From: Acrocarpospora pleiomorpha
GTDB lineage: Bacteria; Actinomycetota; Actinomycetes; Streptosporangiales; Streptosporangiaceae
Direction: 5' to 3'
NCBI RefSeq assembly: GCF_009687885.1
Contig: NZ_BLAF01000048.1
Location: 1-64,000, forward strand
DNA: 64,000 nucleotides
The position numbers and the translations under genes were made by a program. Under the pieces are notes generated by a model. The model saw only the letters and a program-made list of their open reading frames with translations, made no database searches and was not told the DNA's origin. This document shows positions 9,003-17,801 of this stretch, piece by piece. Positions within the stretch are counted from its first letter, which is position 1. Each line of letters begins with the position of its first letter.

Positions 9003-9818
9003 TCAGCCCTTGACGGCGCCCGCGACCATGCCCTGCATCAGCCGCTTCTGGACCAGCAGGAAGAACACCACCACCGGAATCGTGAAGATCACGCTCGCCG
9101 CCATCACGCCACCCCAGTCCGAGTAGTAACTGGAGAAGTACTGCTGCAACGCGACCGGCAGCGTCTCCCGCTCCGACTGCTGCATGTACGTCGCCGAGAA
9201 CATCAGCTCATTCCAAGAGGTGATAAATCCGTAGATGGAACTAGCGGCGAGACCAGGCCAGACCAGCGGGAACACCACCAACCGGACGGCCTTCAACCGG
9301 CTCGCGCCGTCCACCATCGCCGACTCCTCCAGCTCAACCGGGATGTCCAGGTAGAAACTCCGCAGCATGTACGTCGCGAGCCCCACCGTCAGCGCCAGAT
9401 GGGACAGGATCAGCCCCTGATAGGTCCCCAGCAGGTCGGTGTTGCGCAACACCACGAACAGCGGGATCACCAGCACGGTCTGCGGCAACATCTGGATCGA
9501 CAGGATCACGATCAGCAGATAACGCCTGAGCGGGATCTTGTACCGCGCCAGCGCGTACCCAGCCAGCAGCGCGATCACCCCGGTGATCAGCGTCGTCGCC
9601 CCGGCCACCAGCACCGAGTTCAGGAACTGCCGCGGCACCGGCCCATCGAACAGATGCAGATACCGGTCAAAGATCGGCGAAGTCGGCAGGAACTCCGGCG
9701 TCTTCGTGAAGATGTCCGCGTCCGGCTTGAGGGACGTGACGACCATCCAGAAGAACGGGAACAGGCTCACCACGACAATGCCCAGCACTGCGCCGTAAAG
9801 GAGCACACGTTTGGTCAC
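9003..9818 (-). CDS. Carbohydrate ABC transporter permease (MalG/CUT1 type)
   Basis: A 271-aa inner-membrane permease with six predicted helices. The EAA loop that contacts the ATPase reads EESAMVDGASRLKAVRLVVFPL, ending in a typical permease segment. Its start overlaps the stop of the upstream permease by 4 bp (9815-9818). No ATPase gene is present in this operon, so energising by a shared MsiK-type ATPase encoded elsewhere is likely, as in other actinomycete CUT1 systems. Confidence 0.93.
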   Translation of the reverse strand: MTKRVLLYGAVLGIVVVSLFPFFWMVVTSLKPDADIFTKTPEFLPTSPIFDRYLHLFDGPVPRQFLNSVLVAGATTLITGVIALLAGYALARYKIPLRRYLLIVILSIQMLPQTVLVIPLFVVLRNTDLLGTYQGLILSHLALTVGLATYMLRSFYLDIPVELEESAMVDGASRLKAVRLVVFPLVWPGLAASSIYGFITSWNELMFSATYMQQSERETLPVALQQYFSSYYSDWGGVMAASVIFTIPVVVFFLLVQKRLMQGMVAGAVKG

Positions 9819-10756
9819 TTGTCCTCCTTCGACAGCCGCACGTAAACCGCCGTGATCCCGGCAAGCAGCACGAAGGTGACCACCGCCATCGCGGCCGCCG
9901 CACCCTGATCGAGCACCGTGAACGCCTGCAACCAGGTCAGCAGCGACAACACCTCGGTGCTGTGGCTCGGCCCGCCCGGCGGCGTCGTCATCACCAGGAA
10001 GTGGTCGAACGACTGGTACGCGAAGATCGTCGACATCACCCCGAGGATGGTCAGCAGCGGCTTCATCATCGGCAGCCGGATCCGCAGCAGCAGCTGCATG
10101 AAGTTCGCCCCGTCCACCCGGGCCGCCTCCAGCACCTCACCGCGCGTGGCCCGCAACCCCGCCAGCATCGAGATCGCGATGAACGGCACCGAATGCCACA
10201 CCACCGCGATGGTGATCGCCACCAGCGAGCTGAACCCGCTGTTGAACCAGGCGTAGCCCTGGAACTGGTCGAAACCCAGGCTGACCAGCAGCCAGTTGGC
10301 GATGCCGTACTGATCGTTGAAGATCCACTTCCAGACGATGCCGGAGGCGACCCGGGGCATCGCCCAGGGCAGCAGCACGATCACCGTCACGATCCTGGTC
10401 AGCCATGTCCCCACGTCCAGCACCAGCGCGACCGCCAGGCTGATGAGCAGGGTGCAGCAGACGCAGACCACCGCGAAGAGCGTGGTGCGGATCAGCGCGG
10501 CCACGAAGTACGGGTCCGCGAACAGCGCGGTGTAGTTGTCCAGGCCGTTGAACGGGCCCGAGATCAGATACTCGCCCTCGTGGAAGGAGAGCCAGACGGT
10601 TCGCACGATCGGGTAGCCGACGACCCCAACCACCACCGCGAGCAGTGGGGCGAGTAGCAGGCTGGGCAGGCCATACCCGTTGAGCCGCCGAAACCGGGGG
10701 GGACGAGCGCGCTGGGGCGCGCTCGCCTCCCGCTTCTCCTGTGCGGTGAGGGTCAT
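9815..10756 (-). CDS. Carbohydrate ABC transporter permease (MalF/CUT1 type)
   Basis: A 313-aa membrane protein with a charged N-terminus and six helices. The cytoplasmic EAA motif is RGEVLEAARVDGANFMQLLLRIRLPMMKP. It forms a heterodimer with the adjacent MalG-type permease (inferred). It overlaps the solute-binding protein gene by 4 bp (10753-10756) and the other permease by 4 bp, so import components are translated as one block. Confidence 0.93.
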   Translation of the reverse strand: MTLTAQEKREASAPQRARPPRFRRLNGYGLPSLLLAPLLAVVVGVVGYPIVRTVWLSFHEGEYLISGPFNGLDNYTALFADPYFVAALIRTTLFAVVCVCCTLLISLAVALVLDVGTWLTRIVTVIVLLPWAMPRVASGIVWKWIFNDQYGIANWLLVSLGFDQFQGYAWFNSGFSSLVAITIAVVWHSVPFIAISMLAGLRATRGEVLEAARVDGANFMQLLLRIRLPMMKPLLTILGVMSTIFAYQSFDHFLVMTTPPGGPSHSTEVLSLLTWLQAFTVLDQGAAAAMAVVTFVLLAGITAVYVRLSKEDK

Positions 10757-12051
10757 TGCTGACCGATCGCCGCGTCAATCTGGCCGGCCAGCTCCTGCAT
10801 GGCCGCCTCGGCCGTCTTCTGACCATTCATGATCGACTGCATCGCGTTCACGATCGCGCCGGTGCCCTCGACCTTGCCCCAGGTGGAAACGGGCGGGATC
10901 GACCGGGTGTTCGGCGCCTGCTCGGCGTAGGCCTTGAGCAGCGGCGCGGAGAACGAGCCGGTGGTGCGCTCCTTCTCCAGGGCGTCCGTGGTGGCCGGCA
11001 GCAGGCCGATCTTGGTGGTGACCGGGACCAGGTTGTCGGTCCTCATCATGAAGTCCACGAAGCTCTTCGCGGTGGCCTTGTTCTTGCAGCCCTTGAAGAT
11101 GGCCAGGTTGCTGCCCCCGGCGAAGGTGTCGTTGTTGCCGCCGGGGCCGCTGGGCATCGGCGCGGTGGCGAGCTGCGCCTCCATGCCCGGGTTCTGGGCG
11201 ATGATCGTCTTCAGGTCCCAGCTGCCGCCCACCATCATGCCCACCTGGCCGAGCGCGAACGCCTTGGCCGCGTCGGCGCCCTGCCAGGTCACCGAGCCCG
11301 CCGGCGCCAGCTTGTGCTTGGTCAGCAGCTCGGAGTAGAAGGTGAAGGCCGCGACGGCCTCCGGCGAGTTGACCTTCGCGGTCCAGGCGCCGCCGGAGTT
11401 GACGGCGATCTCGCCGCCCCAGTTCCAGATCATCGGCAGCCAGTACCACTGGTTCCCGCCGACGATGCCGAACCCGTTGACGCCCTCGTTGGCCTTCTGC
11501 ACGGTCGTCGCCGCGGTCAGCACCTCATCCCAGGTCTTCGGCGCCGCGAGCCCCGCCGCGTCGAAGAGGTCCTTGCGGTAGATGAGGGCCCGCACCCCGG
11601 TGTCGTACGGCACCGCGTAGGAAACCCCGTCGAGCACGGTCGAATCGATCATGCTCTGGGTGTAGGTGCCCTGCATCGACGCCGGATCCTGAGCGATCGG
11701 CTCCAGCGCCTGCAGACCCGCGAACTCCGGGCTCCAGGTGTTGCCGATCAGCGCCACGCACGGCACCGTGCCGCCCGCGATGCTGGTCAGATAGGTCTTG
11801 TGCGCGTCCGCGCCGAGGAAGCGCAGATTGACCTTGGTGCCCGGGTAGGCGGTCTCGTAGTCCTTGGCGAGCTGGATGACCACCGGCTGCTGGGTGGCGC
11901 CGATCGGGTCGCCCATCCAGACGTCGATGGCTCCGGTGACCTCGCCACCGGTCGCGGGGGCGGGGGCGTCCTCCCCGCAGGCGGACAGCAATAGCAGGCC
12001 CGCCGCGGCGGACGTCGCCGTCAGAATTCTCCATCGGTGTTGCATCTTCAA
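10753..12051 (-). CDS. Extracellular sugar-binding lipoprotein (ABC family 1)
   Basis: A 432-aa exported binding protein. The signal peptide ends in a lipobox, LLLLSACG, with the lipidated Cys at about 25, so it is anchored outside the cytoplasmic membrane. The mature protein has the family-1 pattern, including an aromatic cluster (NQWYWLPMIWNWGGE) typical of sugar stacking. It delivers ligand to the two permeases encoded downstream. The gene follows the kinase after 88 bp. The ligand cannot be assigned. Confidence 0.93.
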   Translation of the reverse strand: MKMQHRWRILTATSAAAGLLLLSACGEDAPAPATGGEVTGAIDVWMGDPIGATQQPVVIQLAKDYETAYPGTKVNLRFLGADAHKTYLTSIAGGTVPCVALIGNTWSPEFAGLQALEPIAQDPASMQGTYTQSMIDSTVLDGVSYAVPYDTGVRALIYRKDLFDAAGLAAPKTWDEVLTAATTVQKANEGVNGFGIVGGNQWYWLPMIWNWGGEIAVNSGGAWTAKVNSPEAVAAFTFYSELLTKHKLAPAGSVTWQGADAAKAFALGQVGMMVGGSWDLKTIIAQNPGMEAQLATAPMPSGPGGNNDTFAGGSNLAIFKGCKNKATAKSFVDFMMRTDNLVPVTTKIGLLPATTDALEKERTTGSFSAPLLKAYAEQAPNTRSIPPVSTWGKVEGTGAIVNAMQSIMNGQKTAEAAMQELAGQIDAAIGQQ

Positions 12052-12139
12052 CTCCTGGCCTGGCGTTCTCGGTAGCGGTGTATGAGCGCCCCCGCGCGCT
12101 TTGCGATGTCTGGGTTAGGTGCACGGCTTGGCGGCCGGG

Positions 12140-13708
12140 CTACCGGGGACGTCCACGTCCGGGAACCGGCCGTGACGACTTGTGGGGTTCCAGGTTGTTT
12201 CTGGCCATGACTTCGGCCAGCTGGAACTCCTCGTAGAGCGGTTGGTACCTCCGCACCAGATCCGGCTCGGCGGGCACGGTTCTGGTGGTTCGCACCCATC
12301 GGTCCATGAGGGCTGCCACGCCCTCGTCGCCGCTGGGGTCGATCGCGGTGGCCGCGATCATGGCCGTACCGAGCAGGCCTGCCTCGGTGGTCTCCGGCAC
12401 GAGCAGGTCGCGCTGGAGCACGGCGGCCAGGATCCGCAGCCACACCTCGCTCCGGGCTCCGCCGCCGACGGCGACGAGCGCGGCCGGGTCACGGCGGTCG
12501 AGCTCGGTCGCGGCGATGGTACGCAGCCACATGGCCGTGCCTTCCAGCACGGATCTGGCCAGGTCGGCCTGGGTGTGGGCGAGGGTGAGCCCGAGGATGG
12601 AGCCTCGGGCCGACGGGCGGGGGGCGTCGCCGCGTTCGCCCATCAGGTGGGGGAGGAATTTCACGCCGCGCGCGCCTGGGGGGACCTTTTCGGCGGCGGT
12701 GGCGAGGCTGGGGGCGTCGTCGCCGACCAGGTCGGCCAGCCAGGTGAGGGCGGAGCCGGTCGCGGTGGTGGCGGCGAAGCAGAGGGGTTCTGTGAGGTTG
12801 GCGGCGGTTTGCGCGGAGGCGAATCCGCCGATGGCTCCCGCTGTGCCGAGATAGACACAAGCCCTTTCTGGGAGTACGGCGGCTGCGCCGAGAAGGGTCG
12901 CCATCCAGTCCCCGGTGCCGACAGCCACCGGGGTTCCGGCAGCCAGACCGGTCAGAGCGGCCGCTTTGGGGGTGATCTCGCCCGCGACGTCAAGCGGTTC
13001 ATGAATCGGCGGCAGCTGTTGTACCGAAATTTCGGCATATGCGGCCACGGCGGAGGACCAGGCGTGCGGCTCGTGTGATGCATTCCTGGCGTCGGGCGAA
13101 ATATGCCCATTTGCGGGTGAGGGCTGGTTCGAGCCCAAGCCCTGGTTCGAGTTCGGTGATCTCCAGGCCTGCTGTGAGCTGGTGCGAGGTGATCTCGGCT
13201 CGGTGAAGCCAGTGCGAGGTGATCTCGGCTCGGTGAAGCCGGTGCCGCCGGCGTCGTAGCGGTCGGTGGCGATCTGTCCGGTCAGGCGGTAGCGGAGGAA
13301 GTCTTTGACGGGGAGGTACCAGCGGGTTCTGGCGGCGGCTTCCGGGTGTTCCGCCACCCACCAGCGCATTCGTTCGACGCAGGAGCCGTCGGCCATCGGG
13401 CGCTGGTCGGGCCAGAGCAGGGCGGGGCCGGTCACCGTGCCGTTCTCGCCGACGGGAACCAGGGTGTGCATGAAGCCGCAGACCGCCATCGCGCCGATCA
13501 GTTCGGCGGGGATGGGGCCGTTGAGCACCTCGCGTACGCACTCGACCAGGGCCAGCCACCAGCGCTCGGGATCGGCTTCGGCGGCGACGACGTCAGGGTG
13601 GTCGATCACGGTCCGGCGGGCGGCTTGTCGCAGCAAATGCCCATCGGCGTCGAAGACGGCGGCTTTGGTCCCGCTGGAGCCTTGGTCGACGGTGAGTAGA
13701 TACGACAT
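12140..13708 (-). CDS. FGGY family carbohydrate kinase with repeat-containing insert
   Basis: A 522-aa sugar kinase of the xylulokinase/gluconokinase group. The N-terminal phosphate motif LLTVDQGSSGTKAAVFD and the C-terminal ATP-site signature (VAVGGGARSEVWLRILAAVLQ) are clear. It would phosphorylate the sugar before aldol cleavage. Between about residues 157 and 215 the chain has an insert the family lacks: two copies of TGFTEPRSPR followed by Ser/Asn/Pro-rich sequence, after which normal FGGY sequence (LPPIHEPLDVAGEITPKAAALTG) resumes. It lies 16 bp after the alcohol dehydrogenase gene in the same operon. Substrate unknown. Confidence 0.9.
   Translation of the reverse strand: MSYLLTVDQGSSGTKAAVFDADGHLLRQAARRTVIDHPDVVAAEADPERWWLALVECVREVLNGPIPAELIGAMAVCGFMHTLVPVGENGTVTGPALLWPDQRPMADGSCVERMRWWVAEHPEAAARTRWYLPVKDFLRYRLTGQIATDRYDAGGTGFTEPRSPRTGFTEPRSPRTSSQQAWRSPNSNQGLGSNQPSPANGHISPDARNASHEPHAWSSAVAAYAEISVQQLPPIHEPLDVAGEITPKAAALTGLAAGTPVAVGTGDWMATLLGAAAVLPERACVYLGTAGAIGGFASAQTAANLTEPLCFAATTATGSALTWLADLVGDDAPSLATAAEKVPPGARGVKFLPHLMGERGDAPRPSARGSILGLTLAHTQADLARSVLEGTAMWLRTIAATELDRRDPAALVAVGGGARSEVWLRILAAVLQRDLLVPETTEAGLLGTAMIAATAIDPSGDEGVAALMDRWVRTTRTVPAEPDLVRRYQPLYEEFQLAEVMARNNLEPHKSSRPVPGRGRPR
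13181..13240 (-). repeat. Two tandem 30-bp units inside the FGGY kinase gene
   Basis: Two 30-bp copies differ at one base (13181-13210 and 13211-13240). On the coding strand each gives the decapeptide TGFTEPRSPR. A partial relative (GTTCGAGTTCGGTGATCTC) lies just beside them. Confidence 0.9.
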
Positions 13709-13724
13709 AACGGGATCACCTCCG

Positions 13725-14792
13725 TCAGGGTTGGATGAGGACTTTCATGGCGAGCGAGCGGTCCTTCTCGTCGGCGGCGACGAAGCCCTCGACGATCCGG
13801 TCCAGCGGGTACCGATGCGTGATGAGCGCGTCGGCGGCGACCGTCCGGGAGGCCACGAGGTCGAGCGCGGTCGCGTACTCCGAAACGCCCCGGAAGGTCC
13901 CGTAGCTGTTGGACCAGTGCAGCGAGACCTCCTTGACGTAGGCCAGATGCGGTTCCAGTCGCGGCGGCACCGGATAGACGCCCAGCACGCAGACCTGCCC
14001 ACCGGGTGTGACCAGCTCCACCGACTGCTGGAGGGTGATCTCCGGAATGGCCACCGCGTCCACGACCAGATCGGCGCCACGCCCTTGCGTGAACTCGGCC
14101 GTCGCCCCGGCTACGTCCTCGGCCCCGACCAGCACCACCTCGTCGGCGGCCCCGGCCTTGATCGCCAGGTCGAGCGACTCCCGGCTCATCCCGGTGAGCA
14201 GCACTTTCAACCCATGTGACCGCGCGACTTGGCCCATGGTGAGCCCCATCGTGCCCGCGCCGAGAATCACCGCCGTGCTCCCCGGCGGGGTCTCCACCAG
14301 GTTGTACGTGTGCACGCCGCACGCGTAACAGTCCAGGATCGCCCCCGCCGCGAGCGAGACATGATCAGGCAGCGGATGCGCACGCTCGGCCGGACACAGG
14401 TCGTACTCCGCGAAGCCTTCGCTGGTCACATGCGTGTCACCGACATAACCCCGCCGCTGACACAGATGCGTACGCCCCGCCTCACACGCCGGACAAACCC
14501 CGCAATGAATCAAATGCTTCGGCTCGACCGCCACCCGCTGCCCGACCGCCAAACCGGTCACCCCGGCCCCGAGCGCGGCCACTTCACCGGCCAGCTCATG
14601 CCCGTCCCGGCCAGGCTTGTCCGCACTGTGCTGCCACGGCCCGAGCCCGCGAAAGGCCAGCACGTCGCTCCCGCAGATCCCGGCCGCGCCGACCCGGATC
14701 AGCACCTCACCGGCCCCCGGCTCGGGAATCGGCAGGGTTTCGACGCGAATATCCCTGCCTCCATAGAAGACAGCGGCGTGCTGGGTGGACAT
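13725..14792 (-). CDS. Zinc-dependent medium-chain alcohol/polyol dehydrogenase
   Basis: A 355-aa MDR-family enzyme. The catalytic-zinc segment is GICGSD with GRDGHELAGEV, and the structural-zinc loop is CGVCPACEAGRTHLC. The NAD(P) fold contains VILGAGTMGL. It would oxidise a secondary alcohol of a sugar or polyol. It is the second such enzyme in the operon; the other is at 15685. The 85-bp gap upstream can form a large hairpin (14808-14877). Confidence 0.92.
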   Translation of the reverse strand: MSTQHAAVFYGGRDIRVETLPIPEPGAGEVLIRVGAAGICGSDVLAFRGLGPWQHSADKPGRDGHELAGEVAALGAGVTGLAVGQRVAVEPKHLIHCGVCPACEAGRTHLCQRRGYVGDTHVTSEGFAEYDLCPAERAHPLPDHVSLAAGAILDCYACGVHTYNLVETPPGSTAVILGAGTMGLTMGQVARSHGLKVLLTGMSRESLDLAIKAGAADEVVLVGAEDVAGATAEFTQGRGADLVVDAVAIPEITLQQSVELVTPGGQVCVLGVYPVPPRLEPHLAYVKEVSLHWSNSYGTFRGVSEYATALDLVASRTVAADALITHRYPLDRIVEGFVAADEKDRSLAMKVLIQP

Positions 14793-14807
14793 CGGCCCTC
14801 CTATTAC

Positions 14808-14877
14808 TGAGAAAGTCGTGATCTGGACAGCCGCAGCGGTGAGTCGGCTGGTCGGCGGCTGTGGGACGGGTTTCTCA
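14808..14877 (-). other. Intercistronic stem-loop
   Basis: The outer arms TGAGAAA/TTTCTCA (14808-14814 / 14871-14877) and inner arms CAGCCGC/GCGGCTG (14828-14834 / 14855-14861) nest into one imperfect hairpin that fills the gap between the aldolase stop and the dehydrogenase start. It may be an attenuator or a processing/stability element. Confidence 0.4.
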
Positions 14878-15654
14878 TTAACCGAGCGGCGGGTTCAGGT
14901 GTTTGGCGGCGGACTTGACGCTCGCGCCGCCGTGGACGATCTCCACGAGCGCGGCCACCATGCGGTCCGGGCGTTCGGCCTCGACGATGTTGCGCCCGTA
15001 GACGACGCCTCGCGCTCCGGCCTCGACGGCGTCGGCCGCCATCTGGAGAGCGTGCACCGGGGTGGGCTTCATCGGACCCCCCAGGGCGAGCACCGGGACC
15101 AGGCAGCCCTCGACCACGCTGCGGAACTCGTCCACGGTGCCGACATACTGCGCCTTGACGAAGTCGGCTCCCGCCTCGGCGGACAGGCGCGCGCCGTTGG
15201 CGACGTTGGTCAGCGTGTGGGCTTCGACGTCCTTGAACGACACCGGGATCGGTTCCGCCATGACCGGCATTCCGTATTTATCCGCTTCGGCGCAGAGTTC
15301 GCGGAGTTCGCCGAGCTTGGTGACCGACGGGTTGCCGGGGAAGACCTTGAGTTCGAGGGCGTCGGCGCCCCAGCGGACGGCTTGGCTCACGCCGTACTGG
15401 GCGGAGGGGATCTCGCTGTCCAGGGCCAGGATGAGGCCGGTGCCGCCGAGCTCGTCGGCGGCGGCGCGAGCCAGGCCGATGGTGGCCAGGATGGCGTCCA
15501 CCCCGCCGTCGACGATGCGCCGGACCGCGGCGCGGCCGTTCTCCAGGCCGGGGGCGACGCCCTTGATCCCGGCGTCCATCGCGGCGATGACGGCCCGGCC
15601 GTCGGGGGCGAAGACGTGGTGCATCCGGCGGCGCGGCCAGCTGGTGTGGGTCAT
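14878..15654 (-). CDS. Class I (DhnA/LsrF-type) aldolase
   Basis: A 258-aa TIM-barrel Schiff-base aldolase of the DeoC/LacD/DhnA superfamily. The motif ADFVKAQYVGT contains the expected Schiff-base Lys, and ALGGPMKPTP and GARGVVYGRNI match the phosphate-binding end of the barrel. It would split a phosphorylated ketose-type product into two smaller units, which fits the kinase and dehydrogenases in the operon (inference). It lies 30 bp after the 15685-16692 dehydrogenase. The substrate could also be an acyl-CoA-type aldol, as in LsrF. Confidence 0.85.
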   Translation of the reverse strand: MTHTSWPRRRMHHVFAPDGRAVIAAMDAGIKGVAPGLENGRAAVRRIVDGGVDAILATIGLARAAADELGGTGLILALDSEIPSAQYGVSQAVRWGADALELKVFPGNPSVTKLGELRELCAEADKYGMPVMAEPIPVSFKDVEAHTLTNVANGARLSAEAGADFVKAQYVGTVDEFRSVVEGCLVPVLALGGPMKPTPVHALQMAADAVEAGARGVVYGRNIVEAERPDRMVAALVEIVHGGASVKSAAKHLNPPLG

Positions 15655-15684
15655 GACTTCCTCAGGTGGGGGAGAGCGGGGGTC

Positions 15685-16692
15685 TCAGAGCTCGGACACG
15701 ACTAGGGATTTGAGACCCTTCTGCTGCTTTGTGGTCTCGAAGGCGTCGGCCACCGAGTCGAGCGAGAAGCGGTGGCTGATCAGGGGAGCGACGTCGACCA
15801 GGCCGAACTCCAGGAGGCGGAGCGCGGTGGCGAAGTCGTGCGGGATGAAGTCGTGGCTGCCGGTAATGGCGACCTGGTCGTAGTGGGGGACGTCGGGGTT
15901 GAGTTCGACGACGCCCTTGGGGTGGGTTCCGGCGAACAGGTTGACGGCGCCGTTGCGGGCGACCAGCTCGAACGCGGCGGAGATCACGGAGGGGGCGCCC
16001 ACGGTGACGATGACCACGTCGGCGCCGCGCCCTTCGGTGAGGCTGAGCACGGCTTCCCGGCCGGAGCCCTCGATCGTGTCGTGCGCGCCCAGGCTCCGGG
16101 CGGTCTCCAGCCGTTCGGGCTTCAGGTCGGCGACGATCACCCGGGCTCCCCGGGAGCGCGCCACCTGGGTGTGCAGCAGCCCGATCGGCCCTGCCCCGAC
16201 GACGAGAACGTTGCAGGTCAGCGGCATCGGCAGCTGGCGGTGCGCGTTGACCACGCAGGCCAGCGGCTCGCAGAACGAGGCCGCCTCCAGGCTCAGGCCG
16301 TCCGGCACCTTCCGCAGCTGGGTCACCGGCATTACGGTCGCCTCGGCGAACCCGGCGATGGGGAACTTCACCAGGTTCTCGCAGAAGTTGGCCGCGCCCC
16401 GGGTGCACTCGTGGCAGCGCCCGCAGACGCCGCGCCAGTCGAGCACCACCCGGTCTCCTTCGGCGAAGCCGCCGGTCGGGCCGTCGCCGAGCTCGCTGAT
16501 CACGCCGGCGACCTCGTGGCCGGGCGTCCAGGGGGCTCGTTTGGCCGCGCCGGAACCGGTGTAGCTGCGGATGTCGCTGGGGCAGACGCCGGAGGCGTGG
16601 ATGGCGACGACCGCCTCGCCGGCCCCGGCGCGAGGCTCTGACACGTCCTCGATGCGCAGGTCGTTGTGCCCGTAGAGCAGTGCGGCCTTCAC
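15685..16692 (-). CDS. Zinc-dependent sorbitol-dehydrogenase-like alcohol dehydrogenase
   Basis: A 335-aa MDR enzyme, first gene of the leftward sugar operon. GVCPSDIRSYTG and PGHEVAGVI hold catalytic-zinc ligands, CGRCHECTRGAANFC is the structural-zinc loop and VVGAGPIGLL is the NAD-binding turn. The start is ATG at 16692, with AAGGAG close by. A 17-bp operator candidate (16719-16735) is 27 bp upstream. Likely oxidises a polyol or sugar hydroxyl. Confidence 0.9.
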   Translation of the reverse strand: MKAALLYGHNDLRIEDVSEPRAGAGEAVVAIHASGVCPSDIRSYTGSGAAKRAPWTPGHEVAGVISELGDGPTGGFAEGDRVVLDWRGVCGRCHECTRGAANFCENLVKFPIAGFAEATVMPVTQLRKVPDGLSLEAASFCEPLACVVNAHRQLPMPLTCNVLVVGAGPIGLLHTQVARSRGARVIVADLKPERLETARSLGAHDTIEGSGREAVLSLTEGRGADVVIVTVGAPSVISAAFELVARNGAVNLFAGTHPKGVVELNPDVPHYDQVAITGSHDFIPHDFATALRLLEFGLVDVAPLISHRFSLDSVADAFETTKQQKGLKSLVVSEL

Positions 16693-16718
16693 TCCAACTC
16701 CTTTTCTGCTAATCAGAC

Positions 16719-16735
16719 TGTCTGCTTGTCTGGCA
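16719..16735. promoter_or_regulatory. Candidate regulon operator, site 1
   Basis: TGTCTGCTTGTCTGGCA fits the form TGTCNG-N5-CNGRCA shared with two sites upstream of the SDR and C45 genes. It lies 27 bp before the first gene of the sugar operon. It overlaps the palindrome CAGACTGTCTG (16714-16724) and CTTGTCTGGCAAG (16725-16737). Confidence 0.6.
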
Positions 16736-16841
16736 AGTTTGAATTCTGACTTCAGCCCCCAGAGCTGGACAAGGCTCTGGCTCGTATCTTATTTGTCACG
16801 TTTTGGTGTATTAAGCAGCTTTAAGCGAGGATTGAGAGTTT

Positions 16842-17801
16842 TTACCCAAAAAGCTGGCGCAGGACGTGGATCGTGCGGAGCTGATCTTGCGGTCCGCCGC
16901 CCTCGTGGTTGTTGTACGGCCACTCGGTGATGTCCTTCTCCCCGCCGTACGCGTTGTAGGCCGCGTACACGGTGGAAGGAGGGCAGACCCCGTCCATCAG
17001 GGCCACCGAGAACGACCCCCGGCAGGTCGCGCGGGCCGCGAACGCGGTGGCGTCGAAGTAGTCGAGCGTGGCGAAGGCGGTCTCGTGTTTGGTGCGGTGG
17101 ATGGAGCACCAGCGGACGATCTCGGCGTACGGCTCGCGGTCGGTGATGGCCGTGCCGCGGCGGAACGCGCTCAGGAACGGGACGTGCGGGATGGCGCCCA
17201 AGAGGTCGTCCCGGATTCCTGCCGTGACCAGGGACAACGCGCCGCCCTGGCTGCGGCCGGTGACGGCTATGCAGGTGCCGTCCACGTCGGGGTGGGCCTT
17301 GGCGGCGTCGACCGCGCGGATCGCGTCGACATAAAGGCGCCGGTAGTAGTAATCGTGTGGATCAGTGATGCCACGGGTCATATATCCGGGCACGGCGGGT
17401 CCGGTCGCCGACGGGTCGCCGGTGTCGCCCGCGCGCCAGCTGCTGCCCTGTCCCCGGGTGTCCATCACGAAGTGCCCGTATCCGGCGGAGGCGTACGCCA
17501 GGGACTCCAGCGGAATGCCGCGCCCGCTGCCATATCCGAGATATTCGACAACGGTGGGCACAGGTCCGGTGCGATTTCCCGGCAGGAGCAGCCAGCCCTT
17601 GATCGGGTCGCCGCCGTACCCGGCGAATGTCACATCGAAGGCGTCCACGGTGCGCAATTCGCCGTCGTATGGCGTGAATACCGGGTTAAGGCTGCCGGTC
17701 TCCTTCAGCGTCTTCGCCCAGAACTCCTCGAAATCCGAAGGTTCCGGATACGGATAGCGATAGGCCCTGAGTTGCTCCAGCGGAAGATCGAACTGGGACA
17801 T
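16842..17801 (-). CDS. Acetyl xylan esterase / cephalosporin-C deacetylase-like hydrolase
   Basis: A 319-aa AXE1-family alpha/beta hydrolase, normal for the family. Visible are the oxyanion-region sequence VEYLGYGSGRG, the RGQGSSW motif, the nucleophile elbow GRSQGG and a late HEGGG with the catalytic His. It would remove O-acetyl groups from sugars or antibiotics. The ATG at 17801 overlaps the preceding stop by one base (TGATG). Longer frames reaching 18629 are an out-of-gene extension. Last gene of the 22091-16842 operon. Confidence 0.9.
   Translation of the reverse strand: MSQFDLPLEQLRAYRYPYPEPSDFEEFWAKTLKETGSLNPVFTPYDGELRTVDAFDVTFAGYGGDPIKGWLLLPGNRTGPVPTVVEYLGYGSGRGIPLESLAYASAGYGHFVMDTRGQGSSWRAGDTGDPSATGPAVPGYMTRGITDPHDYYYRRLYVDAIRAVDAAKAHPDVDGTCIAVTGRSQGGALSLVTAGIRDDLLGAIPHVPFLSAFRRGTAITDREPYAEIVRWCSIHRTKHETAFATLDYFDATAFAARATCRGSFSVALMDGVCPPSTVYAAYNAYGGEKDITEWPYNNHEGGGPQDQLRTIHVLRQLFG

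Noticed and set aside
7827..9845. 672-codon plus-strand frame opposite the Gfo/Idh and permease genes
   Set aside because: Arg/His/Gln-rich antisense shadow of recognised genes; no motif, no ribosome site.
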